Assembly: GCF_004803755.1 (NCBI RefSeq)
Contig: NZ_CP032311.1
Span: 4,046,501-4,110,500, forward strand
DNA: 64,000 bases
Origin: Pseudomonas sp. DG56-2
Lineage (GTDB): Bacteria; Pseudomonadota; Gammaproteobacteria; Pseudomonadales; Pseudomonadaceae
Direction of reading: 5' to 3'
Numbering within the stretch: the first letter of the stretch is position 1; every line of letters begins with the position of its first letter. Below, one piece after another: positions 1 to 8,426 of the stretch. Below the pieces are notes generated by a model. That model was not told the DNA's origin. It saw only the letters and a list, made by a program, of their open reading frames with translations, and searched no databases. Made by a program: the position numbers and the translations under genes.

Positions 1-1
1 C

Positions 2-193
2 TCAATGGTTTTCGAGCACTCAACCACAAGCGGCAGTTTTTTGTTCTGGGATTGGTCACTGAAAGAAGTTGATCTTCAACACGTAGCCAACGAGTGGACA
101 CTGAACTATTCGCACTATCAGCAAGTCGAGGCGGGGATCAAAAAAGCGCTGGGCGAAAGCTCCAACAGTTTCTTTGAAAACATCAAACTATGA
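2..193 (+). CDS. C-terminal end of an unknown protein (5' partial)
   Basis: The reading frame is open from the window edge to a TGA at 191-193. An ATG lies at 5-7, but the frame continues to the edge, so this may be the tail of a longer gene. The visible part is about 62 residues, rich in aromatic and charged residues, ending in FFENIKL. I do not recognise a family. The next gene starts 27 bases downstream on the same strand, so the two may be co-transcribed. Base composition looks lower in GC than the housekeeping genes to the right. Confidence 0.5.
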   Translation, partial: SMVFEHSTTSGSFLFWDWSLKEVDLQHVANEWTLNYSHYQQVEAGIKKALGESSNSFFENIKL

Positions 194-220
194 TGACCCA
201 CCGGTTATCGAGGGGACATC

Positions 221-856
221 ATGAACGAGGTCACCGCTAGACTGTTCAGAGTTGCAGGCACGATATTTATCACCCCACCCAACCCGAACGCGACAAACCT
301 GCGGGACATGCTTGACTGTGTCCTACTCGCACAACTCTACGCCAACAAGCAGTACGACCCCTTCGACACCCCTGAACTTTGGCGAAAAATCGCTAACAAA
401 ACCATTAATCAGCTGGGCTGGATCGTCACTGGATCTGAGAGCACCACAGAGGTTGCCAAAGCGCCTTTCTCCCTCAACTCGGTCGCCTCCGCGACCCTGG
501 ACAAACCGGATGGCATACAACTGGAGGCAGCGCTTATGCAGCTATCACAAGCATGCAAAGACTCCCTTAAGCCTTACTGCCTGAGGAAACGCCCGCACAT
601 GACGGAAGCTCGAATAAGCGTTGCCGTAGCGCTTGCGACCAATCAGCTACTACTCAACACCGTGAGCTTCGATGACGATGATGTCTTTACAGGCGACTGG
701 CTTAACCAAAAACACAGCGCATCACCCCATCAATCGGCGTACATTCGAGTAAACAGCAGCACCTTGACCCTTGTAGCTGACTACTCATCGATACGCAACG
801 AGGTCATCACCAAACTGGGAAGCCACCGCACACAGGAGATCGAACGGATCGACTAA
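221..856 (+). CDS. Uncharacterised protein, 211 aa
   Basis: The ATG at 221 is preceded by a GAGGGG ribosome binding site at the right distance. No signal peptide, membrane segment or known motif is visible; the protein looks soluble and mixed alpha/beta. It contains an acidic run (FDDDD) near residue 150. GC by eye is near 52 percent, against 60 percent or more in neighbours, which suggests an accessory gene. It follows the partial gene at the window start closely and may form a pair with it. Function unknown. Confidence 0.6.
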   Translation: MNEVTARLFRVAGTIFITPPNPNATNLRDMLDCVLLAQLYANKQYDPFDTPELWRKIANKTINQLGWIVTGSESTTEVAKAPFSLNSVASATLDKPDGIQLEAALMQLSQACKDSLKPYCLRKRPHMTEARISVAVALATNQLLLNTVSFDDDDVFTGDWLNQKHSASPHQSAYIRVNSSTLTLVADYSSIRNEVITKLGSHRTQEIERID

Positions 857-878
857 ACGCCTTCGCCATAATCCCGCG

Positions 879-901
879 CCTGGCCCCCAGATGGGGCCAG
901 G
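879..901. terminator. GC-rich hairpin between convergent genes
   Basis: Perfect 9-bp stem (CCTGGCCCC / GGGGCCAGG) with a 5-base loop between the stop codons of two convergent genes. There is no long T run, so it may act as a weak bidirectional terminator. Confidence 0.5.
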
Positions 902-912
902 ACTACCTTGTT

Positions 913-1518
913 TCAGGGTCTTTCCGCTTTAGCCTTCAACGCTTTCAAGGTATTGAAAGGCGCATCCACGACGAATTTGTTCGCAACCATTGAAGGCACG
1001 CTACCACCTGGCTCAGTGTGAACCTGGTAGGTCACCTCGGTTCCGCCGTCTTTAGGTGTCAACTTCCAGAAGCCTTCGACTTTGGTTACACGTACGAAGC
1101 CCTTTTCTTCCGGCAGGTACTTGGGCACCCCTTCGAGCTTACGGGTCAAGCTGCCATCGGCGTCTTCGGTGGTGGTGACGTGCAAAATGGAATCACGCGG
1201 CGTAACCGGCCATGGGGTGTTGAACTGCGTGTAGGTCCAACTCTGGTCACCCTCGGCCTTGAGCAGCTTTTGCGACTTGCACTCGTGAATCCAGGCGCAA
1301 GCACCTACGACGTCTTCCTGCAGCGCTTTGATTTTTGCCAATGGCGCTTTGATCAGCGTCACGCCGCGATACGCCTTGTATTCGGAACCGGCAACTTCGC
1401 CCAGCGAGACCTTGATGCCGTCTTCGTCCTTGGCCACCTTCCAATCTTCGGCCTGAACCATAGGCGCGAGCATAGCGCTCAACCCGAAAATCACTGCAAT
1501 GCGCTTAAACGATCCCAT
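913..1518 (-). CDS. START domain-containing exported protein
   Basis: About 201 residues from the ATG at 1518, which has AAGGAACA upstream; an in-frame upstream extension lacks such a site. An N-terminal signal peptide (hydrophobic run ending in MVQAEDW) implies export. The rest resembles the START/polyketide-cyclase lipid-binding fold: an early EDGIKV segment, a central WTYTQFNTPWPVTPRD segment and a C-terminal amphipathic helix. START proteins bind lipids or hydrophobic ligands; in Pseudomonas the role of this conserved exported member is unknown. It faces the gene at 221-856 tail to tail. Confidence 0.75.
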   Translation of the reverse strand: MGSFKRIAVIFGLSAMLAPMVQAEDWKVAKDEDGIKVSLGEVAGSEYKAYRGVTLIKAPLAKIKALQEDVVGACAWIHECKSQKLLKAEGDQSWTYTQFNTPWPVTPRDSILHVTTTEDADGSLTRKLEGVPKYLPEEKGFVRVTKVEGFWKLTPKDGGTEVTYQVHTEPGGSVPSMVANKFVVDAPFNTLKALKAKAERP

Positions 1519-1550
1519 TGTGTTGTTCCTTATTGTCGAAGACCTGCGTT

Positions 1551-1805
1551 TCAAGCTGCCGTCACTTGCTCCAACCACCCAAGAATTCTTATCGCATCAT
1601 CGCGATCACTGCCGCAGACATCCACATCGGCCTTGAAACCGCCACATACCGCGGGGCGCTCAGGCTTGCCAAACAACCCACAAAGATTGATCACGGACAG
1701 ATGCAGACAGCGCTCCCCCGCCGGCTTGCCTTTGGGCATACCCGGAATCGGAGAGCTGATGGACGGTGCGATGCAGCAAGCGCCACATCCTTCACGACAG
1801 TTCAT
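1551..1805 (-). CDS. YkgJ-family cysteine cluster protein
   Basis: 84 residues when started at the ATG at 1805, which is preceded by GAGGATT; the longer frame up to 1886 has no good start. The protein begins MNCREGCGACC and continues with further conserved Cys residues (GERCLHL, NLCGLF, AVCGG), the typical pattern of the YkgJ/UPF0153 family, thought to hold zinc or an iron-sulfur cluster. No biochemical role is established. The small size and the Cys pattern match the family. Confidence 0.8.
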   Translation of the reverse strand: MNCREGCGACCIAPSISSPIPGMPKGKPAGERCLHLSVINLCGLFGKPERPAVCGGFKADVDVCGSDRDDAIRILGWLEQVTAA

Positions 1806-1933
1806 GAAAACAGAATCCTCGGTACAGCAAATGATGAATGAACCCGGATAGTACCCGCTTAAACGGTCGTTTGAAATTACTGGCAAGATGAAAAATCACG
1901 CCGTCACTCATGACCAACGAGTCAGTTCGGCAA

Positions 1934-2386
1934 CTACTGGCGGAACTCGAATTCGATCGCGGCGCCTTCGATATCCTGGCGGGCATCGTTACGCAACTGT
2001 AGCTGCATTTCGTTACTCAGCAGCCTGCCGTTGAGCTGGAACGGGCTGTCTGAAGGCGGCTTTTCACCAAACAGGTACGGCAGAAGTGGCTTGGGCGTGG
2101 TCACCGTATCCTGGGTTACCGGCTTGAGATCCTTGACCATTTCAGTCGGTAATCGCAGATCGAGTTTTGCCTCTGGCAGCGGTGCTGGAGCTGCCTTGCC
2201 CTTTTTTGCAGCTTTATGGTGGACTGGCTTCACCTGCTTTTTAGTCACCGGGGCAGGCTTGGCTTTAGTTGCAGTGTTTGCGTGCTTCGTCACCCCATCG
2301 GCAGGTGAGGTCTGGGCCATCACAGCACCGGCGCAAGGCATAAGCCCCAGCAGACAAAGGAGGACAACCCGAGTCAAGGCTTTCAT
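1934..2386 (-). CDS. Small exported Lys/Pro/Ala-rich protein
   Basis: 150 residues from the ATG at 2386. An N-terminal signal peptide (MKALTRVVLLCLLGLMPCAGAVMAQ) is followed by a low-complexity region of Lys, Ala and Pro with His pairs (residues about 35-75), then a more ordered C-terminal part. Similar Pseudomonas proteins have sometimes been labelled translation initiation factor 2, most likely because of the low-complexity Lys/Ala/Pro stretch; nothing here supports that, as no GTP-binding motif is present. Probably periplasmic; function unknown. Confidence 0.65.
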   Translation of the reverse strand: MKALTRVVLLCLLGLMPCAGAVMAQTSPADGVTKHANTATKAKPAPVTKKQVKPVHHKAAKKGKAAPAPLPEAKLDLRLPTEMVKDLKPVTQDTVTTPKPLLPYLFGEKPPSDSPFQLNGRLLSNEMQLQLRNDARQDIEGAAIEFEFRQ

Positions 2387-2447
2387 AGTTACCGAACATC
2401 GTCCGCAAAATATGCATATGCTCCTCGCTCCCGAGAGGGCTGGCAAG

Positions 2448-3893
2448 CTAGAAATAATTGGCCGCACCCGACTCCTGACACAGCTGGCTGGCCAACATAC
2501 CCAGGGTCATCAGAGCTCGCTCCGCCTCACGATTCCAGGGAATACCGCAGTTCAGGCGAATACAGTGGTTGAACTGTTCGGTATTACTGAAAATCAACCC
2601 AGGTGCAATGCTGATGCCTTGCTGCAGCGCGCGCACATGCAGCTCCTGGGTATTGACCCGGCCAGGCAGGCTGACCCACAGAATGAAACCTCCTGTCGGC
2701 CGGGTCATCTGCGTACCTTCAGGAAAGTGCTGCTGCACCGCCAGCTGATAGGCACTGAGGTTTTTTCGGTACTCCTGTCGGATATATCGCAAGTGTCGGT
2801 CGTAGCCACCATTCTCCAGGTAGGAAGCAACACCCATCTGGGTAACGCTGCAGGCGGAATGTGTTGTGAACGTCTGCAAACGCTGGATTTCGGCCTGGTA
2901 CTTACCGGCAATCATCCAGCCGATGCGCACGCCAGGCGATAACGTCTTGGAAAAACTTGAGCAATAGATCACCCGGCCCAGGCGATCGAACGCCTTGAGA
3001 GCCTTGGTCTTGCCCTGCTCGAACATGAGTTCACCGTAAATGTCGTCTTCCACGATCTGAATGTCGAAGTCCGACGCCAAACGCAGCAACTGTTTCTGCC
3101 GATCTTCAGGAATCGTGCCGCCGAGCGGGTTACTCAACCGGGACGTCAACACCAACGCCTTGACCGGCCATTGATTCGCCGCTAACTGCAGGGCCTCCAA
3201 ACTGATCCCTGTAGATGGATCACTTGGAATTTCGATGACCTTGAGCCCGAGAAGATCGGCCAGCTGCAACAACCCATAATAAGTTGGCGATTCGGCAGCA
3301 ATCAGGTCACCTGGCTTGGTCAACACCCGAAGCGACATCTGCAACGCATCGACACAGCCGTGAGTAACCACCACTTCACTGGGGTCGACCACCACGCCCG
3401 CATCACGCATACGAATGGCGATCTGCCGGCGCAAGGGCTCGAACCCAGGACTGAACATGTAGCTGAAGGCCCGAGGGCTGTGAAACCGGGTGACCTTGGC
3501 CAACTGCTGGTGCAGCGCTCGCACCGGCAAATAGTCAACGTGAGGCACCGCCGCACCGAAGGGAAACACGCCGTCGCGCCGCGCTTCAGCCAATACTTGC
3601 TGAATGATGCTGCTGCGCGTGACCAGGCCGGGTCGCTCTACGCGAGCGATGTCCGGGGTCTGCGCAGTCAATGCGGGGGTCTGGTGAACGTAATAACCAG
3701 ACTGCGGGCGCGCACGGATCAGCCCCTGATCCTCAAGGTTGGCGTATGCCTGCAGCACCGTGGCGTGACTGACATTGAGCTGCGAACTCATTTTTCGCAC
3801 TGACGGCACCCGCTCACCCGGCTGATAGACGCCACGCCGAATGTCTTCGGCCAGTTGCTGGGCGATACGCTGATAAAGCAGCAGGTTGGTCAT
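2448..3893 (-). CDS. MocR-type GntR/aminotransferase transcriptional regulator
   Basis: 481 residues. The N-terminal 75 residues are a GntR winged helix (DIRRGVYQPGERVPSVRKMSSQLNVS read in two parts). The rest is a class-I aminotransferase fold used as a PLP-binding sensor: the PLP Lys is in SSFSKTL near residue 316, and DDIYGEL carries the cofactor-contacting Asp/Tyr region. Such MocR proteins regulate amino-acid or cofactor genes, often divergently placed; here the divergent neighbour is the lipoprotein pair beyond 4093, on the same strand, so no target is obvious. Length fits the family (about 470-500). Confidence 0.88.
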   Translation of the reverse strand: MTNLLLYQRIAQQLAEDIRRGVYQPGERVPSVRKMSSQLNVSHATVLQAYANLEDQGLIRARPQSGYYVHQTPALTAQTPDIARVERPGLVTRSSIIQQVLAEARRDGVFPFGAAVPHVDYLPVRALHQQLAKVTRFHSPRAFSYMFSPGFEPLRRQIAIRMRDAGVVVDPSEVVVTHGCVDALQMSLRVLTKPGDLIAAESPTYYGLLQLADLLGLKVIEIPSDPSTGISLEALQLAANQWPVKALVLTSRLSNPLGGTIPEDRQKQLLRLASDFDIQIVEDDIYGELMFEQGKTKALKAFDRLGRVIYCSSFSKTLSPGVRIGWMIAGKYQAEIQRLQTFTTHSACSVTQMGVASYLENGGYDRHLRYIRQEYRKNLSAYQLAVQQHFPEGTQMTRPTGGFILWVSLPGRVNTQELHVRALQQGISIAPGLIFSNTEQFNHCIRLNCGIPWNREAERALMTLGMLASQLCQESGAANYF

Positions 3894-4047
3894 GATCGGT
3901 TCTCGACACGCAGGCGATGTAGTTATTGTTGTATGACTCGAATATCAAGCCAGAATACCGTAACAGTTGCAAAGTGTACTGGGACAGATTGCAGAATAGT
4001 CGACAATACAGTTGCGTGACAGCCCCACTGTTCGTTTCGAACGCCCA

Positions 4048-4082
4048 CAAAAAAACCCGGTGAGGGAAAGCCCACCGGGTTT
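4048..4082 (-). terminator. Rho-independent terminator of the OmpA-like gene
   Basis: Stem AAACCCGGTG / CACCGGGTTT around a 10-base loop, followed on the minus strand by a run of T. It sits about 10 bases after the stop codon of the OmpA-family gene. Confidence 0.9.
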
Positions 4083-4092
4083 CTCAAGGGGT

Positions 4093-4902
4093 TCAGCGCG
4101 CGGCGCCGAGCTTGCCCTTTTCGTCGGAAAAAACGATTTCCACTCGACGGTTCTGCGCCCTGCCCCGCTCCGAAGCGTTGGCCTCGACCGGGTACTGATC
4201 GCCGTACCCTTCAACCTGGATACGTTTCTCGTCCACCCCAAGATCGACCAGCATATCCGCAACAGCCTGCGCGCGGTCACGGGACAACTTGAGATTGTCG
4301 TCCGAAGCACCGGTGCTATCGGTGTACCCTTCGATGCGCACAACGCGCTTAGGGTTGAGTTGCAGGAACTGCACCAGCTTGAGGACGGTGCGATTGGCCG
4401 AGTTTTTCAACTCCGCACGACCGGTATCGAATAGCACGTCACCCAGTGTCATGACCAATCCGCGATCACTCTGGGTGGTCGCCAGACTGACGATCTGCGC
4501 CTCCAGCCACTTGCCCTGCTGCTGTACACTGGCAAGCTTGGCCTCCCGTAACGCCAACTGCAGGCGCTGACGCTCCAGCTCAAGCTTGGCCAGGCGCTCC
4601 TGGTTGAGTACCAGGTTACTGTGCTCACGCGCGATATCACTGTAGCGCTGGCTCAAGTAAGCATAGTGGCGAACATCGGATCCCGTTCCCAGATAACTGG
4701 ACAAGCGATCTGCCCGCGCCAACGACTCACCCGCGCGAATGACATCACGCGGCGCACTGCGCAACACGTCGGAGTCGTCCTTGACCGTCTGGAATTTGGC
4801 CGCCGCTTCGTCGAGTGCCGACTCGCTGCGCTGGCTGGCGCAACCTTGCAGGCCGACAAGTCCGACCAGCAGCAAGGCTGCCATAGGTTTGATTGCAGTC
4901 AC
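4093..4902 (-). CDS. OmpA-family lipoprotein with DUF4398 region
   Basis: 269 residues. The N-terminal signal ends in a lipobox (VGLQGC), so it is a lipoprotein. Residues about 30-150 are helical and coiled-coil-like (DUF4398 type); residues about 155-265 form an OmpA C-terminal peptidoglycan-binding domain, with GDVLFDTGRAEL, the EGYTDSTG motif and NRRVEIVF at the end. It should tether the outer membrane to peptidoglycan. It overlaps the upstream gene by four bases (ATGA), so the two are translationally coupled. Strong terminator downstream. Confidence 0.9.
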   Translation of the reverse strand: MTAIKPMAALLLVGLVGLQGCASQRSESALDEAAAKFQTVKDDSDVLRSAPRDVIRAGESLARADRLSSYLGTGSDVRHYAYLSQRYSDIAREHSNLVLNQERLAKLELERQRLQLALREAKLASVQQQGKWLEAQIVSLATTQSDRGLVMTLGDVLFDTGRAELKNSANRTVLKLVQFLQLNPKRVVRIEGYTDSTGASDDNLKLSRDRAQAVADMLVDLGVDEKRIQVEGYGDQYPVEANASERGRAQNRRVEIVFSDEKGKLGAAR

Positions 4903-5252
4903 GGTTGCTCTCCCAACTGTTTACGCAGGCGATTGACCCGCGACTGCAGCAGATCGAGCTGCTCTTTACTCTTGCTGGTCAACACCCGTGCTTCGGCCAG
5001 GCGCGCATCGAGTTCGGCCTGTTCAGCGCGCATGCGCGCATCACGATAGGATTCGTTGCTCATGTTGACCTGAGCTCGGGCCATTTTGTCTTCGGCCATC
5101 TTCAGCTCTGGTACCTCATCGGTCGCACCGACAGCCTTGGCTTGCGCCAGCGCCTGCTCGGAGAGGCGCAACTGTTCATTAGGAGCCGGGTCATTGGCGC
5201 ATCCAGCCAGGGCCAGCAGCGCCACGGCGGCAAATAGTGAATGAATTCTCAC
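4899..5252 (-). CDS. DUF4398-domain lipoprotein
   Basis: 117 residues. The signal peptide ends in lipobox LALAGC. The mature part is almost entirely helical with heptad-like Leu/Ala spacing and ends in a Leu-rich coiled coil (LDLLQSRVNRLRKQL). It is coupled to the OmpA-family gene by a four-base overlap and resembles the N-terminal half of that protein, so the two products probably associate in the periplasm. The exact role is not known. Confidence 0.85.
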   Translation of the reverse strand: MRIHSLFAAVALLALAGCANDPAPNEQLRLSEQALAQAKAVGATDEVPELKMAEDKMARAQVNMSNESYRDARMRAEQAELDARLAEARVLTSKSKEQLDLLQSRVNRLRKQLGEQP

Positions 5253-5261
5253 ACAATCTTC

Positions 5262-6086
5262 CTACTGTTTAGGGGCATCCAACGGTGCCTGCATCTGCGC
5301 CTTCCAGCGCTCGACGTTGCGTTGCAGTACCGTTTGGGACACGCCGGAGGCCGGCAATTCTGTCAGTTTTTTTGCCAGTTGTCCGCGCAACCAGGCGTCA
5401 TTGCATGCGGAATTATGCGATAGCGCCAGATAAAGCCCGGGTCGGTCCAAAGGCAAACCGCGAGCGATTAGCGCGTTGCTCATGCCCAGACTCTGGGCCA
5501 TTGCCATACCGGCGTAGCGTCCAGCCAATACGTAGTCGACCTGCCCCAGCAACAACTGCTGAAACGCCTGGGTCAGGTTCTGCGCCGGCGCAATTTTCAG
5601 TTGGCTCTTGGCATAGGATGAAAACTCGGGGGTCATGCGCGCTTTTTCCGAAACACTGCCCTGGTAGTGCTGCAGGTCGGACAACGTATCGTAGACAACC
5701 GACGAATCGTGGCGAGTCCAGACCACATACTCGTTGCTCAGCAACGAAGGGTGGATGTAATCCACAGCGGTGAGTTCGGCCACCGTGAAAGGCGAATCGA
5801 TCAGCAGGTCCACGCGCCCACTGCGTACCTCTTCCAGCGCATCACTGCGCGTACCGCTGTCGAGCACCTCGACCTTCAGGCCCAGTTCCCTGGCGACCTG
5901 CTTGAAAAGGTCGACGTTAGCGCCGATCAGGTGCTTGGGGTCTTGCGGGTCGCGCCATGAATAAGGCGGAGCATCCGGGCTGCCAGTGGCCACCAGACGC
6001 TCGCATTTACCTACCGCCCAAACCTGCAATGGCGTCAGCAACGCAGCGACCATCAGCGCCGGGGTCATTCGGCCAAGCCATCCCAT
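5262..6086 (-). CDS. Orphan extracytoplasmic solute-binding protein (SBP_bac_3 type)
   Basis: 274 residues with an N-terminal signal peptide. GGGAG precedes the start. The body follows the family-3 solute-binding fold: VATGSPDAPPYSW at the first strand, NVDLFKQVARELG, and the characteristic SGRVDLLIDSPF segment. No ABC permease or ATPase gene is adjacent, so it is either an orphan binding protein or a sensor-like periplasmic protein. It lies 9 bases upstream of the DUF4398 gene and may be the first gene of that operon. Confidence 0.82.
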   Translation of the reverse strand: MGWLGRMTPALMVAALLTPLQVWAVGKCERLVATGSPDAPPYSWRDPQDPKHLIGANVDLFKQVARELGLKVEVLDSGTRSDALEEVRSGRVDLLIDSPFTVAELTAVDYIHPSLLSNEYVVWTRHDSSVVYDTLSDLQHYQGSVSEKARMTPEFSSYAKSQLKIAPAQNLTQAFQQLLLGQVDYVLAGRYAGMAMAQSLGMSNALIARGLPLDRPGLYLALSHNSACNDAWLRGQLAKKLTELPASGVSQTVLQRNVERWKAQMQAPLDAPKQ

Positions 6087-6118
6087 GCAACAACTCCCTA
6101 CCCTTTTTACCCTGAATT

Positions 6119-6183
6119 AAAAAGCCCGATCGACCGGGCTGTGCAAGGCTTGCTCGCACAGCCCGAATGGATCGGGCTCTTTT
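6119..6183 (-). terminator. Nested hairpin terminator after etfA
   Basis: Outer stem AGCCCGATC / GATCGGGCT and an inner stem CGGGCTGTGC / GCACAGCCCG. On the minus strand the outer stem runs into a T tract (A run at 6119-6123). It sits just after the etfA stop. Confidence 0.8.
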
Positions 6184-6201
6184 ATAAGTGAAGCGGCTGG
6201 A

Positions 6202-7131
6202 TTAAACCAGCTTCTCCAGCTCAGGTACTGCTTCGAACAGGTCAGCGACCAGGCCGTAATCGGCAACCTGGAAGATCGGCGCTTCTTCGTCCTTGTTGAT
6301 CGCAACGATCACTTTGGAGTCTTTCATGCCGGCCAGGTGCTGGATCGCGCCGGAGATACCGACGGCGATGTACAGCTGTGGCGCAACGATCTTGCCGGTC
6401 TGGCCGACCTGCATGTCGTTCGGTACGAAACCGGCGTCGACCGCGGCGCGCGAAGCACCTACTGCAGCGCCCAGCTTGTCGGCCAGTGCGTACAGATGCT
6501 TGAAATTGTCGCCGTTCTGCATGCCACGACCGCCGGAAACGACGATTTTGGCAGCAGTCAGTTCAGGACGATCGGACTTGGCCAGCTCTTCACCAACGAA
6601 CGCCGACTTGCCAGCGTCGTGAGCAGCAGCAACAGCCTCGACCGCAGCCGAACCACCTTCAGCAGCAACGGCGTCGAAACCGGTGGCACGCACAGTGATA
6701 ACTTTGACCGCAGCGTTCGATTGCACGGTGGCAATGGCGTTACCGGCATAGATCGGACGCTTGAAAGTGTCGGCCGATTCAACCGCGATGATCTCGGAAA
6801 TCTGGTCAACGTCCAGCAGCGCGGCGACGCGTGGCAGGATGTTCTTGCCGTTGGAGGTGGCAGGCGCCAGTACGTGACTGTAGCCCTTGCCCAATTCGGC
6901 GACCAGTGGTGCGACGTTTTCTGGCAGTTGATGGGCGTAGGCGGCGTTGTCGGCGACCAGCACCTTGCCAACACCAGCGATTTTCGCGGCGGCTTCAGCA
7001 ACACCACCCACGTTCTGGCCTGCGACCAGTACGTGAATATCACCACCGATTTTCGCGGCGGCAGCAACAGTGTTCAGAGTGGCCGGGGCTACGGCACCGT
7101 TTTCGTGTTCAGCGATAACCAGGATAGTCAT
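6202..7131 (-). CDS. etfA: Electron transfer flavoprotein alpha subunit
   Basis: 309 residues, normal length. It starts [12 protein letters not shown] and has the C-terminal FAD-binding domain: [47 protein letters not shown] and [12 protein letters not shown]. With EtfB it forms the FAD/AMP heterodimer that collects electrons from acyl-CoA and other flavin dehydrogenases. The gene begins one base after the end of etfB, so the two form an operon. It is followed by a terminator. Confidence 0.97.
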   Translation of the reverse strand: MTILVIAEHENGAVAPATLNTVAAAAKIGGDIHVLVAGQNVGGVAEAAAKIAGVGKVLVADNAAYAHQLPENVAPLVAELGKGYSHVLAPATSNGKNILPRVAALLDVDQISEIIAVESADTFKRPIYAGNAIATVQSNAAVKVITVRATGFDAVAAEGGSAAVEAVAAAHDAGKSAFVGEELAKSDRPELTAAKIVVSGGRGMQNGDNFKHLYALADKLGAAVGASRAAVDAGFVPNDMQVGQTGKIVAPQLYIAVGISGAIQHLAGMKDSKVIVAINKDEEAPIFQVADYGLVADLFEAVPELEKLV

Positions 7132-7881
7132 TTAGATTACCTTCGCCTCGTTCTTCAGTTTCTCGACCAGTTCAGCAACCGACTTGACCTTGATACCCGC
7201 GCTGCGTGCAGCTGGCGCTTCGACTTTCAGGGTCTTGTTGGTGGAGGCGGTGGAAACGCCCAGCGCGTCTGGAGTAACGGTCTCCAGCGGCTTCTTCTTG
7301 GCCTTCATGATGTTCGGCAGCGACGCATAGCGCGGCTCGTTCAGGCGCAGGTCGGTGGTGACGATCGCAGGCAGGCTCAGCGCTACAGTCTGCAGGCCGC
7401 CGTCGATTTCACGGGTGACGTTGACCTTGTCGCCAGCGACTTCAACCTTGGAGGCGAAAGTACCCTGGGCGAAACCAGTCAGCGCAGCCAGCATCTGGCC
7501 GGTCTGATTGTTGTCGCTGTCGATGGCTTGCTTGCCAAGGATCACCAGCTGAGGCTGTTCCTTGTCGACGACAGCCTTGAGCAGCTTGGCCACGGCCAGC
7601 GAGGTCAGCTCGTCTGCCGACTCGACCAGCACCGCACGATCAGCACCCAGTGCCAGGGCAGTACGCAATTGCTCCTGGGCAGTGGCAGGGCCGACGGTAA
7701 CGACGACGATCTCGCTCGCCACGCCTTTTTCTTTCAGGCGTACGGCTTCTTCTACGGCGATTTCGCAGAAGGGGTTCATGGACATCTTGACGTTAGCAAG
7801 GTCGACGCCGGAGTTGTCCGCCTTGACGCGAACCTTGACGTTATAGTCGACCACTCGTTTGACAGCTACAAGAACCTTCAT
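7132..7881 (-). CDS. etfB: Electron transfer flavoprotein beta subunit
   Basis: 249 residues from the ATG at 7881 ([14 protein letters not shown]), preceded by GAGGAA; the longer frame upstream has no such site. Family signatures include [14 protein letters not shown] and the AMP-binding region near [17 protein letters not shown], plus the recognition-loop region [15 protein letters not shown] ([16 protein letters not shown]). It is co-transcribed with etfA. It is transcribed away from etfD, the gene for its membrane acceptor. Confidence 0.97.
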   Translation of the reverse strand: MKVLVAVKRVVDYNVKVRVKADNSGVDLANVKMSMNPFCEIAVEEAVRLKEKGVASEIVVVTVGPATAQEQLRTALALGADRAVLVESADELTSLAVAKLLKAVVDKEQPQLVILGKQAIDSDNNQTGQMLAALTGFAQGTFASKVEVAGDKVNVTREIDGGLQTVALSLPAIVTTDLRLNEPRYASLPNIMKAKKKPLETVTPDALGVSTASTNKTLKVEAPAARSAGIKVKSVAELVEKLKNEAKVI

Positions 7882-8257
7882 GGATTCCTCGTTACTCTCC
7901 GGTGAAAAGAATGTCGCCTGGGGCAAACCCGGCGATTGCGCGTGGGTACAAGGGCACCTCTAAAAACGATTGCAGCCGATAGAATTTAACCCTGACCCAG
8001 CAGTCTCAATTCGACCATGTCGCAGCAAAACCCATGGGTCATTTTCTGTCGTGGCGTGTAAACTCCACTACAAAGCGGGCCGAAGCCCTGCTGCCCTGCT
8101 TTTCGCCTGGTTTTTAGGGGTGTACCTGCATCCTGCGGTCAGCCTACGGCGAGCGCAAAACCGCTCGTATCTTGACCGTAACGCCCAATCCGGTCAATAC
8201 GGCAATCCGGCCAGATTCACGCCGCGCGTCTTTGATTTTACTGGCCTGCGGCAAATT

Positions 8258-8271
8258 CAAACAAACGTTTG
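8258..8271. promoter_or_regulatory. PsrA-like operator (CAAAC-N4-GTTTG)
   Basis: CAAAC AAAC GTTTG matches the reported PsrA motif, C/GAAAC-N2to4-GTTTG/C. A 12-bp perfect palindrome (ACAAACGTTTGT, 8261-8272) lies within it. It directly abuts the -35 box of the etfD promoter. PsrA is a TetR-type fatty-acid sensor that controls beta-oxidation genes. The assignment is inferred from the motif. Confidence 0.6.
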
Positions 8272-8273
8272 TA

Positions 8274-8302
8274 TTGGACCCCGCCAGTGGTGTAGATATA
8301 AT
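8274..8302 (+). promoter_or_regulatory. Sigma-70 promoter of etfD
   Basis: TTGGAC at 8274-8279, a 17-base spacer and a perfect TATAAT at 8297-8302, giving a leader of about 120 bases before the etfD start. Confidence 0.7.
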
Positions 8303-8426
8303 GCGCGGCCAAGAGAAAGCGGTGTAGTCCGTCAGCACTCGAGCTACAGCTCAAGCGTACCGAATAATGACCGCCTGACACCCGCCAACAAAGAAAAACC
8401 GATGAGCCTTGAGTAGGAGAGAACCT

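Larger units (their letters stand above)
7882..8426. other. Intergenic region between divergent etfBA and etfD
   Basis: 545 bases with no convincing gene. The right part holds the etfD promoter and a PsrA-like operator. The left part must hold the etfBA promoter; a TTGAGA with a nearby AT-rich stretch is visible on the minus strand around 7985-8015, but the spacing is not convincing. No small RNA structure was recognised. Confidence 0.6.

Noticed and set aside
1934..2386. Translation initiation factor 2
   Set aside because: The similarity is only to a low-complexity Lys/Ala/Pro stretch; a signal peptide is present and GTPase motifs are absent.
6337..7905. 522-residue open frame antisense to etfAB
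   Set aside because: Gly/Val/Gln-rich translation of the opposite strand of two certain genes, without start signals or motifs.
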